Part shown: one piece after another, positions 1 through 8,388 of the stretch
Numbering within the stretch: the first letter of the stretch is position 1
Layout: each line of letters opens with the position of its first letter
The notes under the pieces: generated by a model
Database searches by the model: none
What the model saw: the letters and a program-made list of their open reading frames with translations, nothing else
Told to the model about the DNA's origin: nothing
Translations under genes and position numbers: made by a program
From: Bacillota bacterium
Lineage (GTDB): Bacteria > Bacillota > Clostridia > Christensenellales > Aristaeellaceae
Assembly (NCBI GenBank): GCA_023460055.1
Contig: JAEWRJ010000136.1
Coordinates: 1 to 12,358, forward strand
Direction: 5' to 3'
Length of the DNA stretch: 12,358 nucleotides

Positions 1-801
1 GCCCTCGCGTATGCCTTGGAAAGAACCGGAGGCGCGGGAGATCAGCTGATAGATACGCGTCGGCAGCGTGTATATCTTTTTGCTGAAGCCGAGGATGGCC
101 GGCACGCCGAAGTGAGACAGGGAACTGGTCAGGATCAGGAGCGCGCCGGCGCTGGTGGCCGGCAGCACCAGGGGCATGGTGATCCTGCGGATCACATACC
201 ACTGCCTGGCGCCCGCTATCCGGGCGGATTCCTCCAGCGTCGGGTCCATGCGCTCCAGCGCCGATACCACCTGCATGAACACAAAGGGGAAGTAGTAGCT
301 CAGCTCAACAAAAACGATGCCGCCGATGCTGTTGATATTAAAAGGAGCGCTCGAGAGGTTAAACGTGGTCATCAGCCAGTTATTAAGGTAACCCGAACGC
401 GGCGACAGTAGGAGCTCCCAGGCCATCGCGCCGAAAAAGGGCGGAAACATATAGGGGATGGTGAACATGGAGCGCATCAGCCCCTTCAGGGGGATGTCGC
501 TGCGCCCCAGCAGCCAGGCGAAAAACAGGCCCACCACAACACCCAGCACGGTCACGAGCAGGGCGATCTTGATGGTGTTCCACATCGCGCCGATGTTCGC
601 CGGATCAAGTATGATCTCGGTAAAAAGCGTGAGATCAAAACGCCCGTCCACAAAAAATGTGTTATACACGATCATCAGCATGGGGATGACGACCACGACA
701 ATCAGGATCGCAAAGGAAAGCAGGGTCAGCAGCTTGTCCATGCTGAATCGCTTGCCGTCCAAGCGGGCCATATCCTTATTGACTTTTGAATGAAATGTCA
801 T
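1..801 (-). CDS. FbpB/AfuB-type ABC importer permease, C-terminal part off the left edge
   Basis: This is the membrane permease of an importer of the ferric iron/sugar-phosphate/phosphonate type. Reading from the ATG at 801-799, 267 codons stay open to base 1, so the C-terminal part is missing. Hydrophobic helices lie near residues 24-46, 78-98, 112-130, 159-178 and 212-230. The cytoplasmic EAA loop that docks on the ATPase is at about residues 189-214, with the core LEESARIAGARQ and the ending MPLVLP. Family members are usually about 550 residues with two such domains, so roughly half is visible. The start codon overlaps the upstream ATPase stop in an ATGA, and an AGGAGG site lies 7 bases ahead (809-814), which points to translational coupling. 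The permease class is well supported; the substrate is unknown. Confidence 0.92.
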   Translation of the reverse strand, partial: MTFHSKVNKDMARLDGKRFSMDKLLTLLSFAILIVVVVIPMLMIVYNTFFVDGRFDLTLFTEIILDPANIGAMWNTIKIALLVTVLGVVVGLFFAWLLGRSDIPLKGLMRSMFTIPYMFPPFFGAMAWELLLSPRSGYLNNWLMTTFNLSSAPFNINSIGGIVFVELSYYFPFVFMQVVSALERMDPTLEESARIAGARQWYVIRRITMPLVLPATSAGALLILTSSLSHFGVPAILGFSKKIYTLPTRIYQLISRASGSFQGIREG

Positions 802-1868
802 ACCTGCGCCTCCTCATAGAATACGGGGTTGAGAAAGGTGACTCCGACCTCGTCTCCCTCCCGGTAGACGCGCGCGTCCTCCAGCGCGTCCAGGGCGTTT
901 CGCTCAACACGCAATTCGACGCTGCCCAGGGCAATAAAATAGTCATACTGGTTACCCAGAAAAACCGCGCGCAGGATCTTCGCCCGGATGGGGCTCGCTT
1001 CATCAAACACGATGTTCATCGGCCTCACTCCCATCTCCTGTCTGGCATTCCCCTGCGCCTTGATGCCCGGCAGCGGGATCTTCTCCCCAACGTCCAACGC
1101 AAGACACCCGCCCTGCGCCGTAACAGGGATAAAATTTGATACGCCGATAAAGGAGTACACATAGCGGTCGGCAGGGTTCTTAATAATCTGCGCATCGTTA
1201 CCGACCTGGGCAATCTCGCCGTCGGAACGCATGATGGCGATGCGGTCGCACAGCTGCAGGGCCGCCTCCTGGTCATGGGTGATATAGACGATGGTGGTGC
1301 CGATGCTCTTTTGGATCATCTGGATTTCAACGATCATTTCCTCGCGCAGCTTGGCGTCAAGGTTGGTGATCGGCTCATCCAGCACGATCAGCTCGCCCGA
1401 GGATACAAGGGCGCGGGCGATGGCCACCCGCTGCTGCTGACCGCCGGACAGCTGGGCCGGCATATGCTTTTCATAGCCCTTCATGCGCACCTGCTCCAGC
1501 GCGTGGACAGCGCGTTTGGCGATCTCATCCCTGGGCACCTTGCGCTTTTTCATCGGATAGCAGACATTGTCCCAAACAGACAGGTGGGGCCACACCGCGT
1601 AATCCTGGAAGACCACGCCTACGCCGCGCCTCTCCGGGGGAATATTGACGCGCTTATCCGCGCTGAATACCAACTGATCACCAATATAAATATTGCCCGA
1701 GTCAGGCTTGATGAAGCCGCACAAGGCACGGATGACGGTGGTTTTGCCGCAGCCCGAGGGACCGATGATACCCATGATCTCGGAATCCTCAATGCTCAGG
1801 TTCAGGTCTTTGATGATTTGTTTGGGACCATAGCTGATGCTGACATGCTCAAAGCGAACGCTTGCCAT
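798..1868 (-). CDS. FbpC/PotA-type ABC importer ATPase, operon 1
   Basis: This cytoplasmic ATPase (356 residues) powers the operon 1 importer. All nucleotide-binding motifs are intact: Walker A GPSGCGKT (36-43), Q-loop glutamine 88 in VVFQDY, signature LSGGQQQR (140-147), Walker B IVLDEP with catalytic Glu165, D-loop NLDAKL (169-174) and H-loop His198 in YITHDQ. About 110 residues at the C-terminus match the place of the TOBE-type regulatory domain usual in FbpC, PotA and MalK. The ATG at 1868 is preceded by an AAGGA site about 9 bases upstream. The gene follows the binding-protein gene by 75 bases, which contain a strong stem-loop, and overlaps the permease start by 4 bases. The ATPase call is very secure; the transported compound cannot be read from this protein. 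Confidence 0.95.
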   Translation of the reverse strand: MASVRFEHVSISYGPKQIIKDLNLSIEDSEIMGIIGPSGCGKTTVIRALCGFIKPDSGNIYIGDQLVFSADKRVNIPPERRGVGVVFQDYAVWPHLSVWDNVCYPMKKRKVPRDEIAKRAVHALEQVRMKGYEKHMPAQLSGGQQQRVAIARALVSSGELIVLDEPITNLDAKLREEMIVEIQMIQKSIGTTIVYITHDQEAALQLCDRIAIMRSDGEIAQVGNDAQIIKNPADRYVYSFIGVSNFIPVTAQGGCLALDVGEKIPLPGIKAQGNARQEMGVRPMNIVFDEASPIRAKILRAVFLGNQYDYFIALGSVELRVERNALDALEDARVYREGDEVGVTFLNPVFYEEAQV

Positions 1869-1888
1869 GATGTCTCTTCCTTTCCTGC

Positions 1889-1924
1889 GATCTGCCGGGA
1901 GGGGTTTCCCGCTCCCGGCAGATC
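1889..1924 (-). promoter_or_regulatory. Stem-loop between binding-protein and ATPase genes, operon 1
   Basis: GATCTGCCGGGAG (1889-1901) pairs perfectly over 13 bases with 1912-1924, leaving a 10-base loop. No U-run follows in the direction of transcription, so it is more likely an mRNA-stabilising or attenuating element than a full terminator. It would favour the binding protein over the ATPase and permease. Confidence 0.7.
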
Positions 1925-1943
1925 CTCACAGTACGCCTGACGA

Positions 1944-2942
1944 TTACTTGAACAACTGATCGAAATGATCCAGCGTGTCCAGCTTCTCGGCGGCCAGCTT
2001 GGCCTCATCAGGCTTGAGGGCAAGTTCTGAGATCTGGGACGCAGTCAGCGCGCCTTCAACGGTCACGTCATCACGCACAGGGGTGCACTCATTGGCGACC
2101 AGTACCCTCTGGCCTTCCTGGGAAAGGAGGAAGTCATACAAAAGCTTGCCGTTCTCCTGGTTGGCGCTGCCCTTCACCAGGCCGATGGGGCTGGCGATGG
2201 CGATGGTATCCTCAGAGGGATAGACAAACTGGATGGGCGAACCTTGTCCCTGAAGTGTCTGGGTGACATAGTCTACCGCTATGCAAACCTTATAGCCGCC
2301 CGCTGCCACGTTGTTGTGAGTGCCGGAGGTTCCGCTGTCCAGTTCGGTGCCCATAGCAGCCAGCTTCTCAAAGAATTCCCAGCCGTACTTCTCATTGTTG
2401 ACCAGCGCGCCTACCAGATAGGCTGTTGTGCCGGACTCGGTGGGGTCGGTCATCACGATCATGTCGCGGTAGTGCTCATTGAGCAGGTCAGTCCACTTGG
2501 TTGGGATCTCATCACCCGTCACCTTGGCGGTATTGTAGGCCAAGCCCATGACCACCAGGCGCGCGCCGGTATAGAGGTGCTCGGGATCCTTATAGGCGTC
2601 GGCGATGGCAGCAGCCTCAGGAGACTCATAAGCCTCCAGGATGCCCTGCTCCTTGAAGGTGAGATAGTCAGAGGAGTCTCCTACCCAGAGGATGTCGGCG
2701 GCCACCTGGCCCGCCTGCTGCTCGGTGGCAATCTTGGTCTTGATCTTGCCGGTGCCTGCCTGGTAGTAGTCCATCACAATGCCGGGATACTTGGCTTCAA
2801 ATGCTTCCTTGACAGCGGCCAGCTGCTTTTCCTTCAGTGAGGAATACAGCATGACAGTACCTGAGGGCTCCGACGCCATCGCCGCTGGCACCAGGGAGAG
2901 GACCAGGAGAAGGACCAGAGCGAACGATAGGATACGTTTCAT
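1944..2942 (-). CDS. FbpA/AfuA-type extracellular solute-binding protein, operon 1
   Basis: This secreted binding protein (332 residues) should capture the substrate and hand it to the operon 1 permease. The frame is open upstream to 3011, but I chose the ATG at 2942. An AAAGGAGG site (2953-2960) lies 10 bases before it, whereas the ATG at 2951 is only one base from that site. A Sec signal peptide follows (MKRILSF, a leucine-rich core, then AMA before Ser24). There is no lipobox cysteine. The mature part starts VMLYSSLKEKQL and carries the segments QAGTGKIKTKI and DSGTSGTHNNVAAGGYK, typical of the FbpA/AfuA/phosphonate-binding superfamily. I see no tandem Tyr-Tyr pair of the kind that binds iron in classic FbpA, so iron is not supported. 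Sugar phosphate or phosphonate is a guess from superfamily resemblance. Confidence 0.92.
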   Translation of the reverse strand: MKRILSFALVLLLVLSLVPAAMASEPSGTVMLYSSLKEKQLAAVKEAFEAKYPGIVMDYYQAGTGKIKTKIATEQQAGQVAADILWVGDSSDYLTFKEQGILEAYESPEAAAIADAYKDPEHLYTGARLVVMGLAYNTAKVTGDEIPTKWTDLLNEHYRDMIVMTDPTESGTTAYLVGALVNNEKYGWEFFEKLAAMGTELDSGTSGTHNNVAAGGYKVCIAVDYVTQTLQGQGSPIQFVYPSEDTIAIASPIGLVKGSANQENGKLLYDFLLSQEGQRVLVANECTPVRDDVTVEGALTASQISELALKPDEAKLAAEKLDTLDHFDQLFK

Positions 2943-2952
2943 GAATTCCATG

Positions 2953-2960
2953 CCTCCTTT
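2953..2960 (-). promoter_or_regulatory. Ribosome binding site that decides the start of binding protein 1
   Basis: AAAGGAGG on the minus strand lies 10 bases from the ATG at 2942 but only one base from the ATG at 2951. This favours the shorter protein starting MKRILSF. Confidence 0.75.
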
Positions 2961-2966
2961 ATTCTG

Positions 2967-2981
2967 AGCACATCCTGTGCT
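2967..2981. promoter_or_regulatory. Small inverted repeat near the operon 1 transcript start
   Basis: AGCACA-TCC-TGTGCT is a perfect 6-base inverted repeat with a 3-base centre, just downstream of the predicted operon 1 start point and before the ribosome binding site. It could be an operator or a 5' leader hairpin; chance is also possible. Confidence 0.35.
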
Positions 2982-2992
2982 TCTTTGCCCAA

Positions 2993-3021
2993 ATGCTACC
3001 GATTTCGACATGAATAATCAA
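2993..3021 (-). promoter_or_regulatory. Predicted promoter of operon 1
   Basis: On the minus strand TTGATT (3016-3021) is followed after 17 bases by TAGCAT (2993-2998); each box matches the sigma-A consensus at 4 of 6 positions. The start point would be near 2986, about 44 bases before the binding-protein ATG. The boxes are moderate, which would suit an activator-dependent promoter. Confidence 0.5.
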
Positions 3022-3045
3022 GTTTGAATGCATTGAACCGCGCGC

Positions 3046-3071
3046 AGTGCACAAAATTAAACCTTTGCACT
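3046..3071. promoter_or_regulatory. Inverted repeat between the divergent promoters, possible operator
   Basis: AGTGCA (3046-3051) and TGCACT (3066-3071) form an inverted repeat with a 14-base AT-rich centre. It lies upstream of the predicted -35 boxes of both operon 1 and the regulator gene, a usual place for an AraC-type activator to bind. The function is inferred from position only. Confidence 0.35.
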
Positions 3072-3078
3072 CAGGCCA

Positions 3079-3107
3079 TTGACAGAGAATGCCCGTTCAT
3101 CCACAAT
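3079..3107 (+). promoter_or_regulatory. Predicted promoter of the regulator gene
   Basis: A perfect TTGACA (3079-3084) is followed after 17 bases by CACAAT (3102-3107, 4 of 6 consensus). Transcription would begin near 3114, about 24 bases before the chosen ATG at 3138, with GGAAAGG at 3121-3127 in between. This also argues against a start upstream at 3024. Confidence 0.55.
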
Positions 3108-3137
3108 ATGAACATAAGGCGGAAAGGATATCTGCGG

Positions 3138-4367
3138 ATGAATATTCTCAAAAGGATTAAGCTGAAAAAAGCGCTGTTCTGGTTTGGGATCGCCATCTTG
3201 ATCCTGAGCCTCTTTGTCATGATGTTTCACGCCTTTGAAAGCATTTCCCTGCAGGCGGCGCTTAAAAACTACGCCGAATTTGCCCAGCACAGCACGACGA
3301 TATCGGATTCCATGGAATCCCTGGTGCGAACGATGGGCACGCAGCTGTTTTACATCGGCTCCTCCACCCGCCTGAGAACGGGAATAGATCTGAGCACGTT
3401 TGACCGCATCAGCGCCATGCGCGAGCTGGGACAGTATGTATCCTCCGGCAGCCTGCTGCAATCCATTTATGTATTCAACGAAAGGAAACAGCATGTTTAT
3501 TCTACGGATGAGCTGTTCTTTTCATCCGGCTTCAGCAGCTTCGGTGACAGGCAAGCGCTTGACATGTATACCAAGCGCGCACCGGATGACAGGATGAGGC
3601 TGCAATACCGGCTGCTTGAAAATCAAAACCTCCTCCCCTATCCCCGCGCCTCCTATGCCTACCTTGTCTTTGAGCTGGATAGCGCGGGCAGCCCACGCCC
3701 GGGGGCTGTGATGCTCAATCTTGATCCCGCCTGGTTTCGGGAACATCTGCTGCAGTTTCCGGGCGACAGCTATATCATTTTTGATCAGGAGGGGCATGTG
3801 ATCGCCTCCCAGTCAGAAGGACTGGAGAATATGGCTGCCCGTTTCCTGCCCGGGGTTAAAAGCAGGGTCACGGAGACGGAACCGGCAGGCTATATTACAG
3901 GGAGCATACAGGGTGAGCGTTATCTTTGCTTTTACGCTTCAGCCGGCAAGGACGGCTGGCTCAGCCTGCGCATCATGCCTTACGCGGACGCCCTGCCGGG
4001 CCTCAGCCGAATACGCGACAGCGCCTTTTTGATCATCAGCCTGACCGCGCTGCTGTTTTTAGGGGCACTGTTTTATACCTTCGCGCGCATTTACACGCCC
4101 TTTACACATATCCGCAGTCAGCTGGATCCCCTGCCGGATGAAAAGGGCAGGACCGCCGCCGACCCCAGACAGGCCATTGACCGGGTGAACAGGTTGATTG
4201 CCTCCTCCCACCTGCAGTCACAAAAGGATGCCTTGCGCGCGGCGCTTGCCGGGCAGTATGACAGCGGTGCCAACCTTCCAAAGCCCCCTCTGTATCTGAT
4301 CCTGCTGGAGCATCCCGCCACCAGATCATCGAGGAAACGCTTGCAAAGGAGGATGGTCATGTTCTGA
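3138..4367 (+). CDS. Membrane sensor part of a split AraC-type regulator
   Basis: This ORF encodes the N-terminal 409 residues of a membrane-bound transcription regulator. The frame is open from 3024, but the ATG at 3138 fits best: GGAAAGG lies at 3121-3127 and a positively charged start (MNILKRIKLKK) leads into the first membrane helix (about 12-31). An extracytoplasmic domain of about 260 residues follows, in the position where such regulators carry a Cache-type sensor; I could not confirm the fold. A second helix lies at about 296-318, then a cytoplasmic linker. After EHP (about 4311-4316) the frame turns into a short arginine-rich, non-family-like tail and stops at 4367. The family-like reading continues in the -1 frame, so this is probably the front half of one protein of about 706 residues. 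It is transcribed divergently from operon 1. Confidence 0.8.
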   Translation: MNILKRIKLKKALFWFGIAILILSLFVMMFHAFESISLQAALKNYAEFAQHSTTISDSMESLVRTMGTQLFYIGSSTRLRTGIDLSTFDRISAMRELGQYVSSGSLLQSIYVFNERKQHVYSTDELFFSSGFSSFGDRQALDMYTKRAPDDRMRLQYRLLENQNLLPYPRASYAYLVFELDSAGSPRPGAVMLNLDPAWFREHLLQFPGDSYIIFDQEGHVIASQSEGLENMAARFLPGVKSRVTETEPAGYITGSIQGERYLCFYASAGKDGWLSLRIMPYADALPGLSRIRDSAFLIISLTALLFLGALFYTFARIYTPFTHIRSQLDPLPDEKGRTAADPRQAIDRVNRLIASSHLQSQKDALRAALAGQYDSGANLPKPPLYLILLEHPATRSSRKRLQRRMVMF

Positions 4368-4369
4368 TG
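4311..4369 (+). other. Frame change inside the regulator gene
   Basis: The upstream reading frame makes family-like protein up to about LILLEHP (base 4316). The downstream frame makes family-like protein from about HQIIEE (base 4319) onward. One missing base, for instance in the CCC at 4314-4316, would join them as LEHPRHQIIEE. The alternatives are a sequencing or assembly error, a real frameshift mutation, phase variation, or two separate proteins coupled through TGATG. No classic slippery heptamer was seen. Confidence 0.75.
4345..4352 (+). promoter_or_regulatory. Internal Shine-Dalgarno-like site at the regulator frame change
   Basis: AAAGGAGG lies 14 bases before the ATG at 4367. It could support separate initiation of the DNA-binding half or stimulate frameshifting, but it also simply encodes AKED in the downstream frame, so it may be coincidental. 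Confidence 0.4.
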
Positions 4370-5257
4370 CTGCGCCACCGGGAAAATTCCCTGCTGTGCG
4401 GGCAGTCCGGATCTCCAAGCGACGCGCTTGATCTGTGCGAGCTACTCACTGCCCGTTTTGGATGCCGCTGCTACTACAGCATGCCGATTGACACTATCAC
4501 TCAGCTTCCCCGCGTCCTAGGTAAGCTGGATGAACTCCTGCGCCTTCGCTTTCTATATCCCGGCCAGCTGATTTTTTGCCAGACACTGCTCTCATCCCAC
4601 CGTGAGGAGGAGCGCTACCCGGATGAGGAGGAGGCCAGGCTGCTCTCCGTCCTCAAAGGGGGTGACGCGCAGCAGACCCGCCAGCATTTCTTCACATTTA
4701 TGGAACACGTGTCGCGCAATTCCTATGCCTATATTCTCTTCGCGCTTAAGCATCTGATGCAAAACGCGCAGTCCCTCGCTCCGGAAGACAGTCAAAGCGA
4801 AGAACCCCTGCCGATGGAGGATTATACCGGGGAGGCTGAGGACACCCAGGCCCTGTACGCACGGCTTTCCCCTGCCTTTGAGCAAATCGCCGCCTATCAG
4901 TTGTCCAAAAAGCAACAGAAAGTCTCCGCGCTGGCGGACCGAGTCAGCCTGCGCCTGGAGCGCGGCTACCGCGACGCTGCCCTCTCCGCCCAGAAAATCG
5001 CCGACGAGATGGGCATCTCCGGCGCCTACCTGCGCAAACAGTTCTTTGAGGCCAAGGGTCTCAGCGTGAATGAAGCCCTCAATCGCGTACGCATTGGGCA
5101 AGCGGAGGAACTGCTTGTATCCACGCAGATGACGGTTGAAGAGATCGCGCAGGAGATAGGCTTTGAAAACACCAAGTATATGTTTGTTCTGTTCAAGCGC
5201 GTAAACGGCATGACACCGGGGCAGTACAGGGCGAAAGAACAGGGAAATAACGCCTGA
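4367..5257 (+). CDS. AraC-family DNA-binding half of the split regulator
   Basis: This ORF (296 residues from the ATG at 4367) carries the DNA-binding end of the regulator. The two AraC helix-turn-helix units are clear: the first at about residues 206-226 (SAQKIADEMGISGAYLRKQF), the second at about 255-281 (TVEEIAQEIGFENTKYMF). The family's closing GMTPGQYR is at 281-288. The frame is open and protein-like upstream of the ATG, back to about 4319 (HQIIEETLAKEDGHVL), which suggests that its true N-terminus belongs to the preceding ORF. The stop of that ORF overlaps this start in TGATG, and AAAGGAGG lies 14 bases upstream, so separate translation by reinitiation is possible. It may act on operon 1 and possibly operon 2. 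The gene ends facing operon 2. Confidence 0.85.
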   Translation: MLRHRENSLLCGQSGSPSDALDLCELLTARFGCRCYYSMPIDTITQLPRVLGKLDELLRLRFLYPGQLIFCQTLLSSHREEERYPDEEEARLLSVLKGGDAQQTRQHFFTFMEHVSRNSYAYILFALKHLMQNAQSLAPEDSQSEEPLPMEDYTGEAEDTQALYARLSPAFEQIAAYQLSKKQQKVSALADRVSLRLERGYRDAALSAQKIADEMGISGAYLRKQFFEAKGLSVNEALNRVRIGQAEELLVSTQMTVEEIAQEIGFENTKYMFVLFKRVNGMTPGQYRAKEQGNNA

Positions 5258-5272
5258 TCTGCATATATGGAC

Positions 5273-5313
5273 AGAATAAAAAAGAGGCTGCGCCGCAACC
5301 CCTTATTTATTCT
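5273..5313. terminator. Possible two-way terminator between convergent genes
   Basis: AGAATAAA (5273-5280) pairs with TTTATTCT (5306-5313). The interior adds AAG/CTT, GG/CC and TGC/GCA pairs with mismatches between them. A-rich and T-rich flanks on either side would serve both the regulator (plus) and operon 2 (minus), which end 68 bases apart. The stem is imperfect. Confidence 0.5.
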
Positions 5314-5325
5314 GATGAAGTCAGA

Positions 5326-7280
5326 CTACTTGATACTCCCTCTGAAATCACCGGCCGGATCGTTCCCTTCGGCCTTCGCGCTCGCCGGGGCCAGTCCCAG
5401 CTTTGCAAGCCTACGCCTTCTTCGCTTCCTCGCCTCGATCCTTTCGCCCAGATCCCTGGCACCTACGCCGTAGACCAGATAAAGGATCAGGCCGGAGACG
5501 ATCATGATGTACACTGTGGAGGCGTTGCGGCGGCCTGTCGCGTTGACATTGTAACCATACAGCCCTTCCTCCCTCGTCATGCTCTGGATGACCATCGCGT
5601 AGGAGGTGCCGTAGCTGCTGGCGAAGGTGGCGGACATGTCATATTCCGTGAACAGGGTATTGAAGTTGAGCGCGAACACCGCCAATACGCTTGGCAGGAT
5701 GATGGGCAGCTTGACCTGCAGGAAAGTCCGCAGGCTCGACGCGCCAAGGCTCTTGGCTGCCTCCTCCAGCTCAGAGTCGATGGCGTAGAAGCTGGCCTTG
5801 ATCATGCGCAGCGAGAAGGGCAGCCTGACCACGGCATAGGCGATGATGATCAGCAGACGGACATTATCCATGTAATACAGGTTGTTAAACCCGGTATACC
5901 AGATATCCTTGCTGTTGAAGTAGATGCGGTAGGAGTAACAGATCAGGATGGTCGGCAGCAGCCACGGGAACAGCAGGCTGTATTCCAGCACCGCGCCTGA
6001 CCGGCGGAGCTTGCCTGTCCGGGTCCGCTTGAATATATAGTTGCAGGCGACCACCACGATCACGCAGGCGATGGCCGCTGCTATCGCTGAGAGGATAAAG
6101 CTGGTGCGGATACCGCCCAGCGTCGCATCGTTTGAAAACAGGCCGCTGATCGCCCCTTCGCGGATACGGGCGGTGCCTCGGGAAGTCATATAACTGTAAT
6201 CCTGCTGGCCGAAATAGTTGACCAGCGTCCAGCCCTTGGGGTCCAGCGTCTTCATCTGGATGGCGCTGTGCGTCTGAAAGGAGAAGATAACGATCATGAC
6301 CACCGGAGTCATATAGATGATAAACAGCACATAGGCGTAAATATGCGCCAGCACGTTGGCAAGGGGATTGTTGATCTTCTGCTTGACCAGTTTGGCCTTG
6401 GTCTTGGAGACGGACAGATAGTGCCCCTTCTTTTCATAGCTGCTGAGAATAGTGAGCAAAACGATGGTAAACAGCGCCAGAATGATAGACAGCAACGCGG
6501 CGCGCGCCTGCGGGAAGGCTTCATCTGCCATGGAAGAACCGGCCAGACGGACGATCTCCGGGTTGATGCTGTCATACCCCAGCAGCACCGGGGCTGACAT
6601 GGCGCACAGGCCGGTGATAAAGGTCATGACAGTCAGGGAGAACAGTGTGGGCAGCAGGGTGGGCAGAACCACCTTGAGCAGCACCTTGAAGGGTCTGGCG
6701 CCCAGGTTGCGCGCCGCCTCCACCGTATTGTAATCAAGGCCGCGGATGGCATTGCGAAGGAACAGCATATGGTTGCTCGTACAGGCAAAGGTCATCGTGA
6801 ACATCACCGCCCCAAAGCCGGAAAACCAGTTGGGGTTCAGGCCGGGGAAAGCGTTTTGCAGCAGCGCCGTGATGATGCCGTTGTTATCGTACAGGAACAG
6901 ATACCCCGTGCCCAGCGCGATGCCGCCGTAGATCAGGGTCGTCATATAGCCCAAGCGCAGGATCCTGGCGCCCTTGATGTCAAAGTATTCCGTCAGCAGC
7001 ACCACGCTGATGCCTACCACGTTTACCGTGATCACCAGCAGAACGGCCAGCTTGACAGAGTTCCATAAAAACTTGGACATGCTGCCCGCCAGGAAGAAGC
7101 GGATGACAGCCAAAGGATCGGTCTGCCCGGTGGCGGGGTTTTGGGCTGTAAATATCTGCGTGAGGGTATTGAGCGTAGGCAGCAGCATGAAGCCGAAAAA
7201 GAGGAACACAAAGAAGCTGATACCGAACAGCTTAAACAGCAGGTCGGGCTTGAACCGCCGTTCTCTTGGCAGCGTATTCA

Positions 7281-7284
<4 letters not shown>
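5326..7284 (-). CDS. FbpB-type double-domain ABC importer permease, operon 2
   Basis: This is a complete 652-residue permease with two fused inner-membrane transport domains, longer than the usual FbpB of about 550. Each half carries an EAA loop for ATPase docking: the first at about 188-212 (VEAARNLGARPFKVLLKVVL), the second at about 506-531 (LEEAAKSLGASSLRTFLQVK, then LPIILP). Many hydrophobic helices are visible, including 17-37, 78-98, 208-232, 263-281, 312-336 and 395-417. The protein ends in a basic tail rich in Arg and Lys from about 614 (ARKRRRRR), likely cytoplasmic. Its ATG overlaps the ATPase stop in ATGA, with a second ATG next to it and only a weak ribosome binding site, so it probably depends on translational coupling. 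The substrate is unknown. Confidence 0.94.
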
Positions 7285-8318
<1,034 letters not shown>

Positions 8319-8333
8319 ATGAGCGCACTCCAA

Positions 8334-8376
8334 TAAAAAAATGGGGGAGGAGGCAGCTTTAGGCCTGCCTCCTCCC
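8334..8376 (-). terminator. Terminator-like stem-loop between binding-protein and ATPase genes, operon 2
   Basis: GGGAGGAGGCAG (8345-8356) pairs perfectly over 12 bases with 8365-8376 around an 8-base loop. In the direction of transcription it is followed, after a short C-rich gap, by a run of seven T (8334-8340). It should end many transcripts after the binding-protein gene, leaving partial read-through for the ATPase and permease. Confidence 0.75.
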
Positions 8377-8388
8377 TGACCGGTTAAG

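Noticed and set aside
1889..1924. The operon 1 stem-loop as a full intrinsic terminator.
   Set aside because: No U-run follows it in the transcribed direction, and the ATPase gene downstream has no clear promoter of its own.
1275..1940. A 221-codon plus-strand frame opposite the operon 1 ATPase.
   Set aside because: The opposite strand has every ATPase motif in order; this frame has no recognisable features.
3024..3137. An N-terminal extension of the regulator from the ATG at 3024.
   Set aside because: It overlaps the predicted regulator promoter, has no good ribosome binding site, and would place a non-family-like stretch before the charged start and first membrane helix.
4345..4367. Programmed -1 ribosomal frameshifting at the end of the first regulator ORF.
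   Set aside because: There is a Shine-Dalgarno-like stimulator, but no slippery heptamer follows it, and the protein-like reading already changes frame about 30 bases upstream.
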